A DNA stretch of 64,000 nucleotides from Anoxybacillus mongoliensis (GCF_014201515.1 NZ_JACHEQ010000006.1:95170-159169), one strand, 5' to 3'. Positions 1-8,654 are shown, numbered from the stretch's first letter. Program-made: numbers and translations. The notes: a model not told the origin generated them from the letters alone.

Positions 1-787
1 GATCGCGCAAACGAATGTTTTCTCGCTTCATACCAAGCGATAAAAGCCATTGTTCGCAATATTGTTTCCAATAACTAAACCACTGCAACTCTTCTCCTGG
101 CTTGCAGAAAAATTCAAGCTCCATTTGTTCAAATTCGCGTGTGCGGAACGTAAAGTTTCCTGGTGTAATTTCGTTACGAAAACTTTTTCCAATTTGCGCA
201 ATACCAAACGGCAATTTTTTACGCATCGTCCGTTGCACGTTTTTAAAGTTGACAAAAATACCTTGTGCCGTTTCAGGACGAAGATAAATTTCGTTTGCAC
301 TCGATTCCGTCACACCTTGGAACGTTTTAAACATTAAGTTAAATTGACGAATGTTCGTAAAGTCGCGACTACCACAATCTGGACAAGCAATGTCGTGTTC
401 TTGAATGAGCTGCTCCATTTTTTCAAACGGAAGCCCATCGACAACCATTTCAATGCCTTTCGCTTCAAGCGCGCTTTCAATTAACTTATCCGCCCGATGA
501 CGCGCTTTACATTGCTTACAGTCGATCATCGGATCGTTAAAGTTTCCTAAATGACCTGACGCTTCCCACGTGCGTGGGTTCATTAAAATCGCCGCATCTA
601 AGCCAACGTTATATGGCGATTGTTGAACGAACTTTTTCCACCATGCACGTTTAATGTTGTTTTTCAACTCTGTCCCTAACGGACCGTAATCCCACGTATT
701 TGCTAATCCGCCGTAAATTTCTGAGCCAGGAAAAACAAAACCACGATGTTTCGCGTGTGCTACAATTTGATCCATCGTTACTGACAT
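1..787 (-). CDS. glyQS: Glycyl-tRNA synthetase, single-chain class II type (3' end cut by window edge)
   Basis: Attaches glycine to tRNA-Gly in the cytoplasm. Only the N-terminal 262 residues are inside the window; the reading frame runs open off the left edge. The start ATG at 787 has an AGGAGG 7 bases upstream (795-800). The visible protein has the opening [20 protein letters not shown], the CPDCG zinc-type knuckle and the class II motif region around FRNEITP, which fit the homodimeric archaeal/eukaryal-type enzyme rather than the two-subunit GlyQ+GlyS enzyme of Bacillus subtilis. It is preceded by a T-box leader, so expression should rise when tRNA-Gly is uncharged. The identity is secure; the C-terminal anticodon-binding domain cannot be seen. 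Confidence 0.95.
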   Translation of the reverse strand, partial: MSVTMDQIVAHAKHRGFVFPGSEIYGGLANTWDYGPLGTELKNNIKRAWWKKFVQQSPYNVGLDAAILMNPRTWEASGHLGNFNDPMIDCKQCKARHRADKLIESALEAKGIEMVVDGLPFEKMEQLIQEHDIACPDCGSRDFTNIRQFNLMFKTFQGVTESSANEIYLRPETAQGIFVNFKNVQRTMRKKLPFGIAQIGKSFRNEITPGNFTFRTREFEQMELEFFCKPGEELQWFSYWKQYCEQWLLSLGMKRENIRLRD

Positions 788-821
788 CTTTCATCCTCCT
801 TTTTGTCAAATGTAAACAAAA

Positions 822-863
822 AACGCTCTCATCCTTAGGCCTTTCGCCTAGGGACGAGAGCGT
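822..863 (-). terminator. T-box regulated terminator
   Basis: Stem ACGCTCTC(g/a)TCCcTAGGC with loop GAAAG, followed on the minus strand by TTTTTTG. It directly follows the T-box sequence, so it is the conditional terminator of the glyQS leader. Confidence 0.9.
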
Positions 864-1037
864 AACTCCCGCGGTTCCACCCTAGTTGATGCGTAGCGCA
901 TCCACTTTTGCGTGAAGCAACTCCAGACTGCCGTTTCACTAAGTGTCTTTGCTAGGCTTCCACCATCCCTAGCTCGCTACAAAAGAACAACCTTAGCTAC
1001 TATCCATCTTTCATCGTTGCACCTGTATTTCATTTGG
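822..1037 (-). promoter_or_regulatory. Glycine T-box leader of glyQS
   Basis: Read on the minus strand, the leader contains the T-box core TGGAACCGCGG (about 868-881) followed by a strong hairpin and T-run acting as terminator (822-863). The most likely specifier codon is GGC at 930-932, in the context AAACGGCAGTC at the 3' side of stem I, which fits glycine. A distal GATGGTGG-type element lies near 970-980. Uncharged tRNA-Gly would pair with specifier and T-box and stabilise the antiterminator. This leader fills the gene-free stretch between glyQS and ahpF. Confidence 0.93.
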
Positions 1038-1042
1038 TTGAT

Positions 1043-1071
1043 ATTGTATCAAACTAAATTAGGAGAGTCAA
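1043..1071 (-). promoter_or_regulatory. Sigma-A promoter of glyQS
   Basis: Minus strand TTGACT (1066-1071), 17-base spacer, TACAAT (1043-1048). It lies immediately upstream of the T-box leader, and the expected start is near 1036. Confidence 0.8.
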
Positions 1072-1079
1072 GAGGAGGG

Positions 1080-1122
1080 GGGAAAACAAAACTCGCTTTA
1101 CTATCATGAAGTAAAGCGAGTT
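1080..1122 (-). terminator. Terminator after ahpF
   Basis: Twelve-base stem AACTCGCTTTAC / GTAAAGCGAGTT (1090-1101 and 1111-1122), followed on the minus strand by TTTGTTTTCC. It lies just past the ahpF stop codon. Confidence 0.85.
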
Positions 1123-1133
1123 AAGAGGTTATA

Positions 1134-2663
1134 TTAATTTCGAATTAAGTAGTCAAACGCTCCTAAAGAAGCTGTTGCGCCTGAGCCCATCGAAATGATA
1201 ATCTGTTTATATGCGCTATCTGTACAATCGCCAGCAGCGAAGACGCCAGGAACGTTTGTCGCACCGCGCTTATCGACGATAATTTCACCAAAGCGATTGC
1301 GTTCTACCGTTCCTTCTAACCATTCTGTATTCGGCACAAGACCGATTTGCACGAATACACCTTGGAGTTCAATATGGTGCTCTTCGCCTGTTGCGCGATC
1401 AATATATGTGAGACCGTTCACTTTATCTGTACCTGTAATTTCTTTCGTCTGTGCATTTTTAATGACCGTGACGTTCGGTAAGCTGTACAAACGATCTTGC
1501 AACACTGCGTCTGCTTTTAATTCTGGTGCAAATTCAAGAACCGTCACATGCTTAGCAATTCCCGCCAAGTCAATTGCCGCTTCGACGCCAGAGTTTCCAC
1601 CGCCGATAACCGCAACATCTTTTCCTTCGAATAACGGACCGTCACAATGCGGGCAGTAAGCGACTCCTTTATTTTTAAACTCCGCTTCACCCGGAACGCC
1701 GAGATTACGCCAGCGTGCACCTGTGGCAATAATGACCGCTTTACTTTTTAAAACCGCACCGTTTTCAAGCTCTACTTCAATAAGCTCTTTCTTTTCTAAC
1801 CGCTTCGCGCGTTGCAAGTTCATAATGTCGACGTTGTAATGTTTCACATGTTCCTCAAGACTTGCGGCAAGCTTCGGACCTTCTGTATATTTCACACTAA
1901 TGAAGTTTTCAATGCCTAACGTATCTAAAATTTGGCCGCCAAAGCGTTCTGCAACGATTCCTGTACGAATGCCTTTACGCGCCGCATAAATCGCTGCTGT
2001 TGCGCCAGCAGGACCTCCACCGATGACGAGCACATCAAATGGGTCTTTGTCCGCAAAAACAGAAGCATCTGGCGTACTTCCTAACTTCGCAAGAATTTCC
2101 TCAAGCGACATCCGACCGCTTGCGAACGGTTCGCCATTTAAAAAGACCGTCGGCACCGCCATGACGTCTTTTTGTTCAACTTCTTCCTTAAATGCTGCCC
2201 CATCAATCATCGTATGGGAGACATTCGGATTTAATACGCTCATAACGTTTAATGCTTGCACGACATCCGGACAATTATGGCACGTTAAGCTGACGTATGT
2301 TTCAAAACGATACGTCCCTTTTAAATGTTTGATTTGTTCAATGACCGCTTGATCCACTTTTGGTGGTCTTCCACTCACTTGAAGCAATGCAAGCACAAGA
2401 GAAGTAAATTCATGTCCTAAAGGCACGCCCGCAAATACAACGCCTGTTTCTTCACCAACACGATTAATGCTAAAACTTGGCGTTCTCTCTAGCGTTGTCT
2501 TTTCTACTTTGATTTTCGATGACATTGTGGCGAGTTCATCGACTAAAGCAAGCATATCGCGGGAAACTTCATCGTCTCCCGCGCTTACTTTTAACACAAT
2601 GTCATTTTCCATCAATTGTAGATATTGGGCGAGCTGTGCTTTAATTTCCGCATCCAATATCAT
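1134..2663 (-). CDS. ahpF: Alkyl hydroperoxide reductase subunit F (NADH:peroxiredoxin reductase)
   Basis: Flavoprotein that takes electrons from NADH and re-reduces the peroxiredoxin AhpC. At 509 residues it has the usual AhpF length. The N-terminal double thioredoxin-fold domain carries the CHNC redox pair (C128, C131). A FAD-binding GGGPAG follows at about 215-220, an NADH-binding GGGNSG near 353-358, and the CPHC active pair at C337/C340. The start at 2663 has AAGGAGG nine bases upstream. It lies 14 bases after ahpC and should be co-transcribed with it from the PerR-type promoter upstream of ahpC. The downstream hairpin at 1090-1122 ends the operon. Confidence 0.97.
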   Translation of the reverse strand: MILDAEIKAQLAQYLQLMENDIVLKVSAGDDEVSRDMLALVDELATMSSKIKVEKTTLERTPSFSINRVGEETGVVFAGVPLGHEFTSLVLALLQVSGRPPKVDQAVIEQIKHLKGTYRFETYVSLTCHNCPDVVQALNVMSVLNPNVSHTMIDGAAFKEEVEQKDVMAVPTVFLNGEPFASGRMSLEEILAKLGSTPDASVFADKDPFDVLVIGGGPAGATAAIYAARKGIRTGIVAERFGGQILDTLGIENFISVKYTEGPKLAASLEEHVKHYNVDIMNLQRAKRLEKKELIEVELENGAVLKSKAVIIATGARWRNLGVPGEAEFKNKGVAYCPHCDGPLFEGKDVAVIGGGNSGVEAAIDLAGIAKHVTVLEFAPELKADAVLQDRLYSLPNVTVIKNAQTKEITGTDKVNGLTYIDRATGEEHHIELQGVFVQIGLVPNTEWLEGTVERNRFGEIIVDKRGATNVPGVFAAGDCTDSAYKQIIISMGSGATASLGAFDYLIRN

Positions 2664-2677
2664 TTACATAAGCCTCC

Positions 2678-3241
2678 TTAAATTTTACCTACAAGGTCAA
2701 GGCTTGGCTTAAGCGTTTTGCCACCTTCTTGCCATTTTGCTGGGCATACTTCACCAGGGTTGTTGCGCACGTATTGTGCCGCTTTAATTTTATTTACGAT
2801 TGTGCTTGCATCGCGACCGATGCCGTCAGCGTTAATTTCAACCGCTTGAATGACGCCATCTGGATCGATGATGAACGTACCGCGTTGTGCAAGACCTGTC
2901 TCTTCATCAAGCACTTCAAACATGCGTGATAATTTTTGTGAAGGGTCACCGATCATCACATATTCGATTTTGCTGATTGCTGGTGAATGGTCATGCCATG
3001 CTTTATGTGTGAAATGTGTATCTGTTGAAACAGAGTATACTTCAACACCAAGCTCTTTTAACTTTGGATATTCGTTTTGTAAATCTTCTAACTCAGTTGG
3101 GCAAACGAATGTAAAGTCCGCTGGATAGAAGCAAACAACGCTCCATTTTCCTTTTAAGTTCTCTTCTGTCACCTCGATGAAATCTCCGTTATGAAACGCC
3201 ATCGCCTTAAATGGTTGTACTTGTTTTCCTACTAATGGCAT
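2678..3241 (-). CDS. ahpC: Alkyl hydroperoxide reductase subunit C (2-Cys peroxiredoxin)
   Basis: Cytosolic peroxidase that reduces hydrogen peroxide and organic hydroperoxides. At 187 residues it has family length. The peroxidatic cysteine is C47 in FTFVCPTE and the resolving cysteine is C166 in GEVCPAKW, the typical 2-Cys arrangement. An AGGAGG precedes the ATG. It is the first gene of an ahpC-ahpF operon. A PerR-like operator overlapping an extended -10 lies about 85 bases upstream, so peroxide induction is likely. Confidence 0.98.
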   Translation of the reverse strand: MPLVGKQVQPFKAMAFHNGDFIEVTEENLKGKWSVVCFYPADFTFVCPTELEDLQNEYPKLKELGVEVYSVSTDTHFTHKAWHDHSPAISKIEYVMIGDPSQKLSRMFEVLDEETGLAQRGTFIIDPDGVIQAVEINADGIGRDASTIVNKIKAAQYVRNNPGEVCPAKWQEGGKTLKPSLDLVGKI

Positions 3242-3291
3242 TGTGAATCATCCTCCTGCTTCATTTTTTTTGCATGTTAGTAGTATGCTAC

Positions 3292-3312
3292 AGTCATACG
3301 AAAAATATGACT
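3292..3312 (-). other. Inverted repeat in ahpC leader
   Basis: Perfect 7-base arms AGTCATA (3292-3298) and TATGACT (3306-3312) with a 7-base loop, near the 5' end of the predicted ahpC mRNA. It is not followed by a T-run, so it is more likely an mRNA-stabilising hairpin or a protein site than a terminator. Confidence 0.5.
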
Positions 3313-3326
3313 GAAAGCGAAATTAA

Positions 3327-3342
3327 ATTATAACAATTACAA
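3327..3342 (-). promoter_or_regulatory. PerR-type operator overlapping the ahpC -10 region
   Basis: The plus strand at 3328-3342 reads TTATAACAATTACAA, matching 12 of 14 defined positions of the Per box TTATAATNATTATAA. On the minus strand the same bases hold TGTTATAAT, an extended -10 with TATAAT at 3327-3332. A repressor bound here would block the promoter. PerR control of ahpCF is established in Bacillus; its action here is inferred. Confidence 0.6.
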
Positions 3343-3443
3343 TTCGATATAAATTATCATATAGGAATGTTTATTTGTCAAGTAGAAACTATCGAACCAT
3401 CTTAGTTTTTCGACACATTTCTTCTTTATCCCTTTTTCTATAA

Positions 3444-3473
3444 ACAAAAAACAGAGCCTTCGCAAAGACTCTG
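3444..3473 (-). terminator. Terminator after the 77-residue membrane protein gene
   Basis: Stem CAGAGNCTT / AAGNCTCTG (3452-3473), followed on the minus strand by TTTTTTGTTTATAG. It sits directly after the stop codon at 3479. Confidence 0.75.
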
Positions 3474-3478
3474 CTCTC

Positions 3479-3712
3479 TCATTGTATAAAGATAAAACAA
3501 AGCAAAATAAGTACATTAAGTAATAATGCAACGGCAAAAAGCCACTTTTGTTTCCTTTTTTTCTTCACCATATATTCTACACATGCGACCGTCCCGAAAG
3601 CGAAACAAACAAACGAAAAAAATAATGCGATTCGCCCATGAAACACATGTCGAACAAGAAGCGGTGAAAACAAAAGTAAAATAAATAATTGCTGAACGCT
3701 CCACCAATACAT
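3479..3712 (-). CDS. Small membrane protein of unknown function (77 aa)
   Basis: I do not recognise this protein. A longer frame is open upstream but overlaps the glycosyltransferase gene. The ATG at 3712 has a GGAGAGG ribosome site just after the upstream stop codon, giving a 77-residue product starting MYWWSVQQLF. It has about three hydrophobic stretches (residues 6-20, 25-43, 56-75) separated by a basic patch KKKRKQK. It starts 10 bases after the glycosyltransferase stop and is followed by a terminator, so the two genes probably form one transcript and the protein may work at the membrane with that enzyme. Confidence 0.6.
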   Translation of the reverse strand: MYWWSVQQLFILLLFSPLLVRHVFHGRIALFFSFVCFAFGTVACVEYMVKKKRKQKWLFAVALLLNVLILLCFIFIQ

Positions 3713-3722
3713 TTTCCCTCTC

Positions 3723-4538
3723 CTAACAGTGAATAGAGTGAGCAAGTCGCGAGCGAAACGGTTCACCATCCCATATGATTTCACTTTTTGCTTTCCGTCT
3801 TTGCACTTCGGGCTCCGATAAAAGAAGCCAAAAGTTTTTCGTCGGTAAATCGCCAAGCTCGTGTTTTTCACTTAATCGGCCTAAATACATTTGCCTCGTT
3901 TCGTTCATTTGTTTCGATAAATGATCGCCTTCATTTGAAAAAGCATAGAGGACGCTCGCTGTCGATACGCGCTTGATGCGAAACTCTTTCGCCACACGTA
4001 AAAAGAAATCCCAATCCCAATAGTTATGAACGTATGGATCAAAATAGCCAATTATATCATGAATCACGCGCCGATACATGCTACCTGAAGGGACATACGT
4101 GGAAAACGAACGCATCGCTTGTAAATCACATTCATATGCAAATAAAAAACGATCTGTCGGTATGCGCATTCCGTTCTCAATACGATAATGGAAAATTTCT
4201 ACGTCCGAATATACAAAATCCGCATCATTCATATTCGCAATCATTCGCTCAATATGGCACGGCAATAGTAAATCGTCATCATCACAGAGCATAATAAAAT
4301 CTTCTGTCACCGCACGCACACCGATATTCCGCGCCTCAACATGCCCGACATTTTCATGCAATTGGATAATTTCAATAGGAAGCTCAGGATACGCATCAAC
4401 CGCGGCCTGTACCGATGAACCCCCATCGTTGACAATAATGATTTGCGTTGGTTTATACGTTTGCTTGCTTAATGACTCTAGTAATTCTGCTAAAGGTAAT
4501 AATCGGTTATATGTCGCAATGACTACAGAAACACCCAA
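3723..4538 (-). CDS. Family 2 glycosyltransferase
   Basis: Transfers a sugar from a nucleotide-sugar donor; the acceptor is unknown. The protein is a 271-residue GT-A type enzyme with VIATYNR at 6-12, the nucleotide-contact IIIVNDGGS near 33-41, a metal-binding acidic run DDDD at 86-89 and a WDWDFF segment in the second half. There is no membrane segment, so it is cytosolic or peripheral. The best start is TTG at 4538: AAGGAGAT lies eight bases upstream, whereas the next in-frame candidate is too far from it. It is paired with the small membrane protein gene that follows. No sugar-nucleotide or wall-polymer genes are nearby to suggest the product. Confidence 0.85.
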   Translation of the reverse strand: MGVSVVIATYNRLLPLAELLESLSKQTYKPTQIIIVNDGGSSVQAAVDAYPELPIEIIQLHENVGHVEARNIGVRAVTEDFIMLCDDDDLLLPCHIERMIANMNDADFVYSDVEIFHYRIENGMRIPTDRFLFAYECDLQAMRSFSTYVPSGSMYRRVIHDIIGYFDPYVHNYWDWDFFLRVAKEFRIKRVSTASVLYAFSNEGDHLSKQMNETRQMYLGRLSEKHELGDLPTKNFWLLLSEPEVQRRKAKSEIIWDGEPFRSRLAHSIHC

Positions 4539-4552
4539 ATGAAATATCTCCT

Positions 4553-4590
4553 TTCAAAAGAAGAAGCTACAATGATACCATTATAGCTTC
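4553..4590 (-). terminator. Terminator after niaP
   Basis: Stem GAAGCTA / TAGCTTC (4563-4569 and 4584-4590), followed on the minus strand by TTCTTCTTTTG. It separates niaP from the glycosyltransferase gene. Confidence 0.65.
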
Positions 4591-4601
4591 TTTTCTTATG
4601 A

Positions 4602-5798
4602 TTATGCGAGTTCTTGTTGTTTCGTTTCTTTTCCGAGGAAAAGGACAGCAAGCGCGCCGATGAAAATGGCGATACAAAACATCGCAAAAATCATCGTGAT
4701 CGACACGTTTTGTGCAACGAGATAACCGACAAGAAGCGGTCCTAAAATGCCACCGATGCGTCCGAATGAAGCAGCCATCCCTGCCCCTGTTGCTCGAATA
4801 ACCGTTGGATATTGCTCTGGTGTGTATGCGTAAAGCGCTCCCCAAGCGCCGAGATTGAAAAACGATAACAATGCGCCAAATGTCATTAATGCGGTAGCTG
4901 TCTCGGCATTTCCGAAGAAATAAGCACTTAATGCAGTACCAGTTAAATAAATGATCAGTACTGCTTTTCGTCCGATCCGTTCAATTAACCATGCCACGCT
5001 AAAATAACCTGGCAATTGCGCTAACGTCATAATGAGTACGTATTCAAAGCTTTTAATTAAACTAAATCCTTTCATGACCATGACGCTCGGCAACCATAAA
5101 AACATGCCGTAATAGGAAAAGACGACCGCAAACCATAAAATCCAAAGCATTGTCGTTTGTTTTGCATACGGTTTTGCCCAAACGTCCGCAATATTTCGCC
5201 AAACGGAACGACGCTCTGTTTTTGTCGCGATAAACTTTTGTGAATCTGGTAAGTTCATGCGTAAATAAATTGCATATAGCGCTGGTACAGCTCCTAAAAT
5301 GAGCGCCATTTGCCATCCATACGATGGAATAATGAAAAATGAAATGAGCGCTGCTACTAACCAACCGCCTGCCCAAAAGCTTTCCAATAAAACAACAACT
5401 TTTCCGCGCTCATGTGCAGGCACGCTTTCCGATACGAGCGTCGATGCAACCGGAAGCTCTCCACCAAGACCCATGCCAATGAAAAAGCGTAAAATTAAAA
5501 AGACCATTAACGTTGTGGCAAGCGCAGATAGACCGCTACCGATCGAAAACAATAAAAGCGTGATGATGAAAACTTGTTTTCGCCCAATGCGGTCAGCTAA
5601 CAATCCAAAAACGAGCGCACCGACAGCCATGCCGATCGAGTTAATACTTCCGATCCACCCCATTTGCTCAGTCGTTAAATTCCACTCCTTCTGCAAGGCA
5701 GCCATAATAAATGAAAGCATGCCGACATCCATCGCATCAAATAGCCAACCAAGTCCTGCAATCCAAAGCAATTTGTTTTTTGATACGTCTTTACTCAT
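4602..5798 (-). CDS. niaP: MFS transporter, NiaP/YceI type (probable nicotinate uptake)
   Basis: Twelve-helix major facilitator of 398 residues. The FDAMDVGMLSF segment in helix 1, the DRIGRK loop at 69-74 and the ERIGRK repeat in the second half are typical of the sugar-porter-like subgroup that includes Bacillus YceI/NiaP, the niacin transporter. The substrate is inferred from overall resemblance. The start at 5798 has only a weak ribosome site (GGGATG directly before ATG). The end of a TnpB element lies within a few tens of bases upstream, so the native promoter and any NadR/NiaR operator may have been displaced. Confidence 0.75.
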   Translation of the reverse strand: MSKDVSKNKLLWIAGLGWLFDAMDVGMLSFIMAALQKEWNLTTEQMGWIGSINSIGMAVGALVFGLLADRIGRKQVFIITLLLFSIGSGLSALATTLMVFLILRFFIGMGLGGELPVASTLVSESVPAHERGKVVVLLESFWAGGWLVAALISFFIIPSYGWQMALILGAVPALYAIYLRMNLPDSQKFIATKTERRSVWRNIADVWAKPYAKQTTMLWILWFAVVFSYYGMFLWLPSVMVMKGFSLIKSFEYVLIMTLAQLPGYFSVAWLIERIGRKAVLIIYLTGTALSAYFFGNAETATALMTFGALLSFFNLGAWGALYAYTPEQYPTVIRATGAGMAASFGRIGGILGPLLVGYLVAQNVSITMIFAMFCIAIFIGALAVLFLGKETKQQELA

Positions 5799-5799
5799 G

Positions 5800-5959
5800 T
5801 CATCCCGTTACAGAAAACTTACAAGACTTTATAAAAAACTTATAAAAGTCTATGTTTCCTTCCTTGTTCATCGCGCCCGATTTCGCAAAAAGCTACTCTC
5901 GTTTCCTTGGCGCTCCGAAGGCTTCACTTCCCCACTAACGGATGGGTACATGTTGTGCT
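5800..5959 (-). ncRNA. Probable omega/right-end RNA region of the TnpB element
   Basis: TnpB nucleases use a guide RNA made from the 3' end of tnpB through the element's right end. This 160-base stretch fits that position. On the minus strand it can pair GCGCC (5909-5913) with GGCGC (5873-5877), and it ends in an imperfect palindrome at 5825-5850 (GACTTTATAA ... TATAAAAGTC). The sequence immediately past the right end, towards the niaP start, would be the guide. Exact ends cannot be fixed without comparing an empty site. Confidence 0.45.
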
Positions 5960-7215
5960 TTACTTGGCATAGTTTTTCAAGTTGATGCTCGCGTTGAGGT
6001 CGCGATCCATTTCTATCCCGCACGCTTCACAGCGATACGTCCGTTCGGATAGAGAAAGCTTCTCTTTTACATGACCGCAACAGCTACACTTTTTGCTTGA
6101 CGGATAAAAACGATCCGCCACGATCAACTCGATCCCATGCCATGCACATTTGTACGTCATTTGCCGCTTGAACTCGTGGAATGTTTGTTGTTGAATCGCT
6201 TTCGATAGCTTCCGATTTTTTAACATGCCGCTTGTATTCAAGTCTTCCATCACGACATACGCTGGCTTGGTTTTCACCAACGTCGTTGTGATGTGGTGGG
6301 TATAGTTTAGCTGGGTATTTTTTAGCCTTCGGCGTTTTTTCAAAACAAGGAATTCTAGTTTCTTGATGTTTTCCGTTTTTCTGTAACGGAATTCCCCCCT
6401 TTCTGTTTGGATTTTGTTCATTTCATATTTTCGCGATATTTTTCTTTGCATTCGTTTGATTTGTTTTTCAAGCTTTTTCACTTGAGGCATGTGATGGATG
6501 TTTGGAAATGTCATCCCATTGCTGACGGTAGCGAACGATTTTACTCCCAAATCAATGCCGATGCCTTCGCTGTATGTTTCATGTTTCACTTCCGCTTCCT
6601 CTACACCGACCGTTAAAAACCAGTGAAGTCCGTCAAACACGATGCGCGGATTGACATACTTTATATTTGCACCGTGAGGAATACGATCTCTTTCAGCAAG
6701 ACGGATCCAATTGAATTTCTGTCTATTTTTCTTTTTGGAAGGCGTCAGTTTCTCTAGTTTCACATGCGTGTCGGTCACTTTGATTTTGGCGGTGTCTTGA
6801 TAAAAACTTGGGCGTGTTCGCTTTTTTGTTTTAAACTTCGGAAACTTCGCTCGTCCTTCAAAAAAGTTTTTGTAGGCTTGACACGCATCTTTCATTGCTT
6901 GTTTTGTAATGTTGTTTGAGAATTGATTGAGCCAACTATACTCTTTCGTTTGTTTGAGCTGCGTTAACCTTTTTCTTAATTCACCATCACTTAAAAATTG
7001 ACCACCTTGTTTATCATTTTCTTGTTGTTGTGCTAATGCAAAGCTATACGCCCATCTGGCAACACCTGCGCATTGAAATAGCTTCGTCTTTTGCTTATTA
7101 TTGGGCAGAAGCATGACTTTATACGTGCGAATCATCTTCTCCCAGCCCCTTTTTGACTTTTTTCACATAAAATGATCATCAGATTTTTACAAAATTTTTA
7201 TAAATATTTATACAT
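5820..7215 (-). mobile_element. IS200/IS605-group element with tnpB only (IS1341-like)
   Basis: One tnpB gene with about 150 bases of AT-rich or structured DNA on each side and no tnpA transposase in the window. The likely right end is the palindrome near 5825-5850, and the likely left end is the AT-rich stretch near 7165-7215, which contains a perfect 14-base palindrome TATAAATATTTATA (7199-7212). These elements make no target duplication, so the borders are estimates. It sits between the cdd terminator and niaP. Confidence 0.65.
5960..7135 (-). CDS. tnpB: RNA-guided endonuclease TnpB (OrfB of IS605)
   Basis: At 391 residues it appears complete. It has the N-terminal OrfB helix-turn-helix domain, the split RuvC nuclease core and a C4 zinc ribbon. 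Candidate catalytic residues are D195 in GIDLGVK, E297 in VVMEDLN and D379 in DRDLNASINL. Zinc ligands are C350/C353 and C369/C372. All appear intact, so the protein may be active. TnpB cuts DNA using a guide from the element's right end and helps the element persist, while mobility needs TnpA supplied elsewhere. A GGGAG lies a few bases before the ATG. Confidence 0.95.
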   Translation of the reverse strand: MIRTYKVMLLPNNKQKTKLFQCAGVARWAYSFALAQQQENDKQGGQFLSDGELRKRLTQLKQTKEYSWLNQFSNNITKQAMKDACQAYKNFFEGRAKFPKFKTKKRTRPSFYQDTAKIKVTDTHVKLEKLTPSKKKNRQKFNWIRLAERDRIPHGANIKYVNPRIVFDGLHWFLTVGVEEAEVKHETYSEGIGIDLGVKSFATVSNGMTFPNIHHMPQVKKLEKQIKRMQRKISRKYEMNKIQTERGEFRYRKTENIKKLEFLVLKKRRRLKNTQLNYTHHITTTLVKTKPAYVVMEDLNTSGMLKNRKLSKAIQQQTFHEFKRQMTYKCAWHGIELIVADRFYPSSKKCSCCGHVKEKLSLSERTYRCEACGIEMDRDLNASINLKNYAK

Positions 7216-7301
7216 TTATCATGAACAGTCAAAAGCCTCCATTGTCAGCTGTCAAATCGCCTTCCTCATGATTATATTTCCTTTTTTGTTATGTATCAAT
7301 G

Positions 7302-7327
7302 CAAAAAGCGTCGGGAAAAACCGACGC

Positions 7328-7328
<1 letters not shown>
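7302..7328 (-). terminator. Terminator after cdd
   Basis: Stem AGCGTCGG / CCGACGCT (7307-7314 and 7321-7328) with TTTTTGC following on the minus strand. It touches the cdd stop codon. Confidence 0.9.
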
Positions 7329-7729
<401 letters not shown>

Positions 7730-7748
7730 TCATCCCTTCTTGGGCTGT

Positions 7749-7919
7749 TTAATTAAAAAACGTCTTCATTAACCAATCTGCAACAACGCCACCTAAATAT
7801 ACGCCAAATACGCCCATCATTCCTGCTAATACAGGCGGAGCTGGCAACGGCAGACGTAAAAACTTAAATAAAATCCCAACGACAAGCCCAGCAAGTAAGC
7901 TAAGTAATACTTCTTTCAT
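7749..7919 (-). CDS. XapX domain small membrane protein (56 aa)
   Basis: The protein begins MKEVLLSLLAGLVVG and ends WLMKTFFN, with two hydrophobic helices around a LPLPAPPVLAG turn, which matches the XapX family of tiny membrane proteins. Its function is unknown; the family name comes from a xanthosine-use neighbourhood in other bacteria. GGAGG lies nine bases before the ATG at 7919. It lies 15 bases after deoC and 25 bases before cdd, so it belongs to the nucleoside operon, which suggests a link to nucleoside uptake or use. Confidence 0.85.
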   Translation of the reverse strand: MKEVLLSLLAGLVVGILFKFLRLPLPAPPVLAGMMGVFGVYLGGVVADWLMKTFFN

Positions 7920-7934
7920 ATGTGGACGCCTCCA

Positions 7935-8603
7935 TTAATATGCTTCGTTTGACGTTGTTCCGTCCATAATTGCTGGTCCAGAGCTTGTACCGATGCGATT
8001 TGCCCCCGCTTCAATCATCGCTTTTGCATCCGCTGCACTACGTACACCACCAGATGCTTTTACACCAACGTTTGGACCAACTGTTTTGCGCATTAATGCG
8101 ACATCTTCAACTGTTGCCCCACCGCTTGCAAATCCTGTTGATGTTTTTACAAAATCCGCACCAGCACGAACAGCAATCTCGCATGCGCGCACTTTTTCTT
8201 CATCTGTCAACAACGCTGTCTCGATAATGACCTTCGTTAAGGCTTTTCCTTTTGCTGCCTCCACGACGGCACGAATGTCACGCTCTACAAGCTCATCATC
8301 ACCATCTTTTAACGCACCAATGTTAATAACCATATCGACTTCTTGCGCGCCGTTTTCGATCGCTTGTTTTGTTTCAAACGCTTTTACTTCTGGTGTTGTT
8401 GCTCCTAAAGGAAAGCCGATTACTGTACATACTTTTACTTTTGTTCCTTGCAAACGTTCAGCAACAAATTTCACCCACGTTGGATTAACACATACAGATG
8501 CAAATTCGTACTTTTTCGCTTCTTCCACTAATTTTTCAATTTGCGCTTTCGTTGTTTCTGGTTTTAATAACGTATGATCGATCATGCTAGCAATGTTCAT
8601 CAT
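7935..8603 (-). CDS. deoC: Deoxyribose-phosphate aldolase
   Basis: Splits 2-deoxyribose-5-phosphate into glyceraldehyde-3-phosphate and acetaldehyde. At 222 residues it is a TIM-barrel class I aldolase. The Schiff-base lysine is K153 in VKTSTGF, with D91 in EVDMV and K182 in VKASGG completing the usual catalytic set. AAGGAGG precedes the first ATG. It follows nupC by about 50 bases, a gap holding a GAAGCG/CGCTTC hairpin, and precedes xapX. It is presumably induced with the operon when deoxyribose-5-phosphate inactivates DeoR. Confidence 0.97.
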   Translation of the reverse strand: MMNIASMIDHTLLKPETTKAQIEKLVEEAKKYEFASVCVNPTWVKFVAERLQGTKVKVCTVIGFPLGATTPEVKAFETKQAIENGAQEVDMVINIGALKDGDDELVERDIRAVVEAAKGKALTKVIIETALLTDEEKVRACEIAVRAGADFVKTSTGFASGGATVEDVALMRKTVGPNVGVKASGGVRSAADAKAMIEAGANRIGTSSGPAIMDGTTSNEAY

Positions 8604-8654
8604 GTATTCCTCCTTAAAATTTGATGTGATTGAAGCGTACGAGGCGCTTCGTCG

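Noticed and set aside
1195-1659. 154-codon open frame on the + strand
   Set aside because: Lies antisense inside ahpF, lacks a ribosome site and family sequence; it is a frame shadow.
5299-5985. 228-codon open frame on the + strand
   Set aside because: Runs antisense through niaP and the TnpB right end; no recognisable product.
7993-8577. 194-codon open frame on the + strand
   Set aside because: Antisense to deoC with no start signal; deoC is unambiguous.
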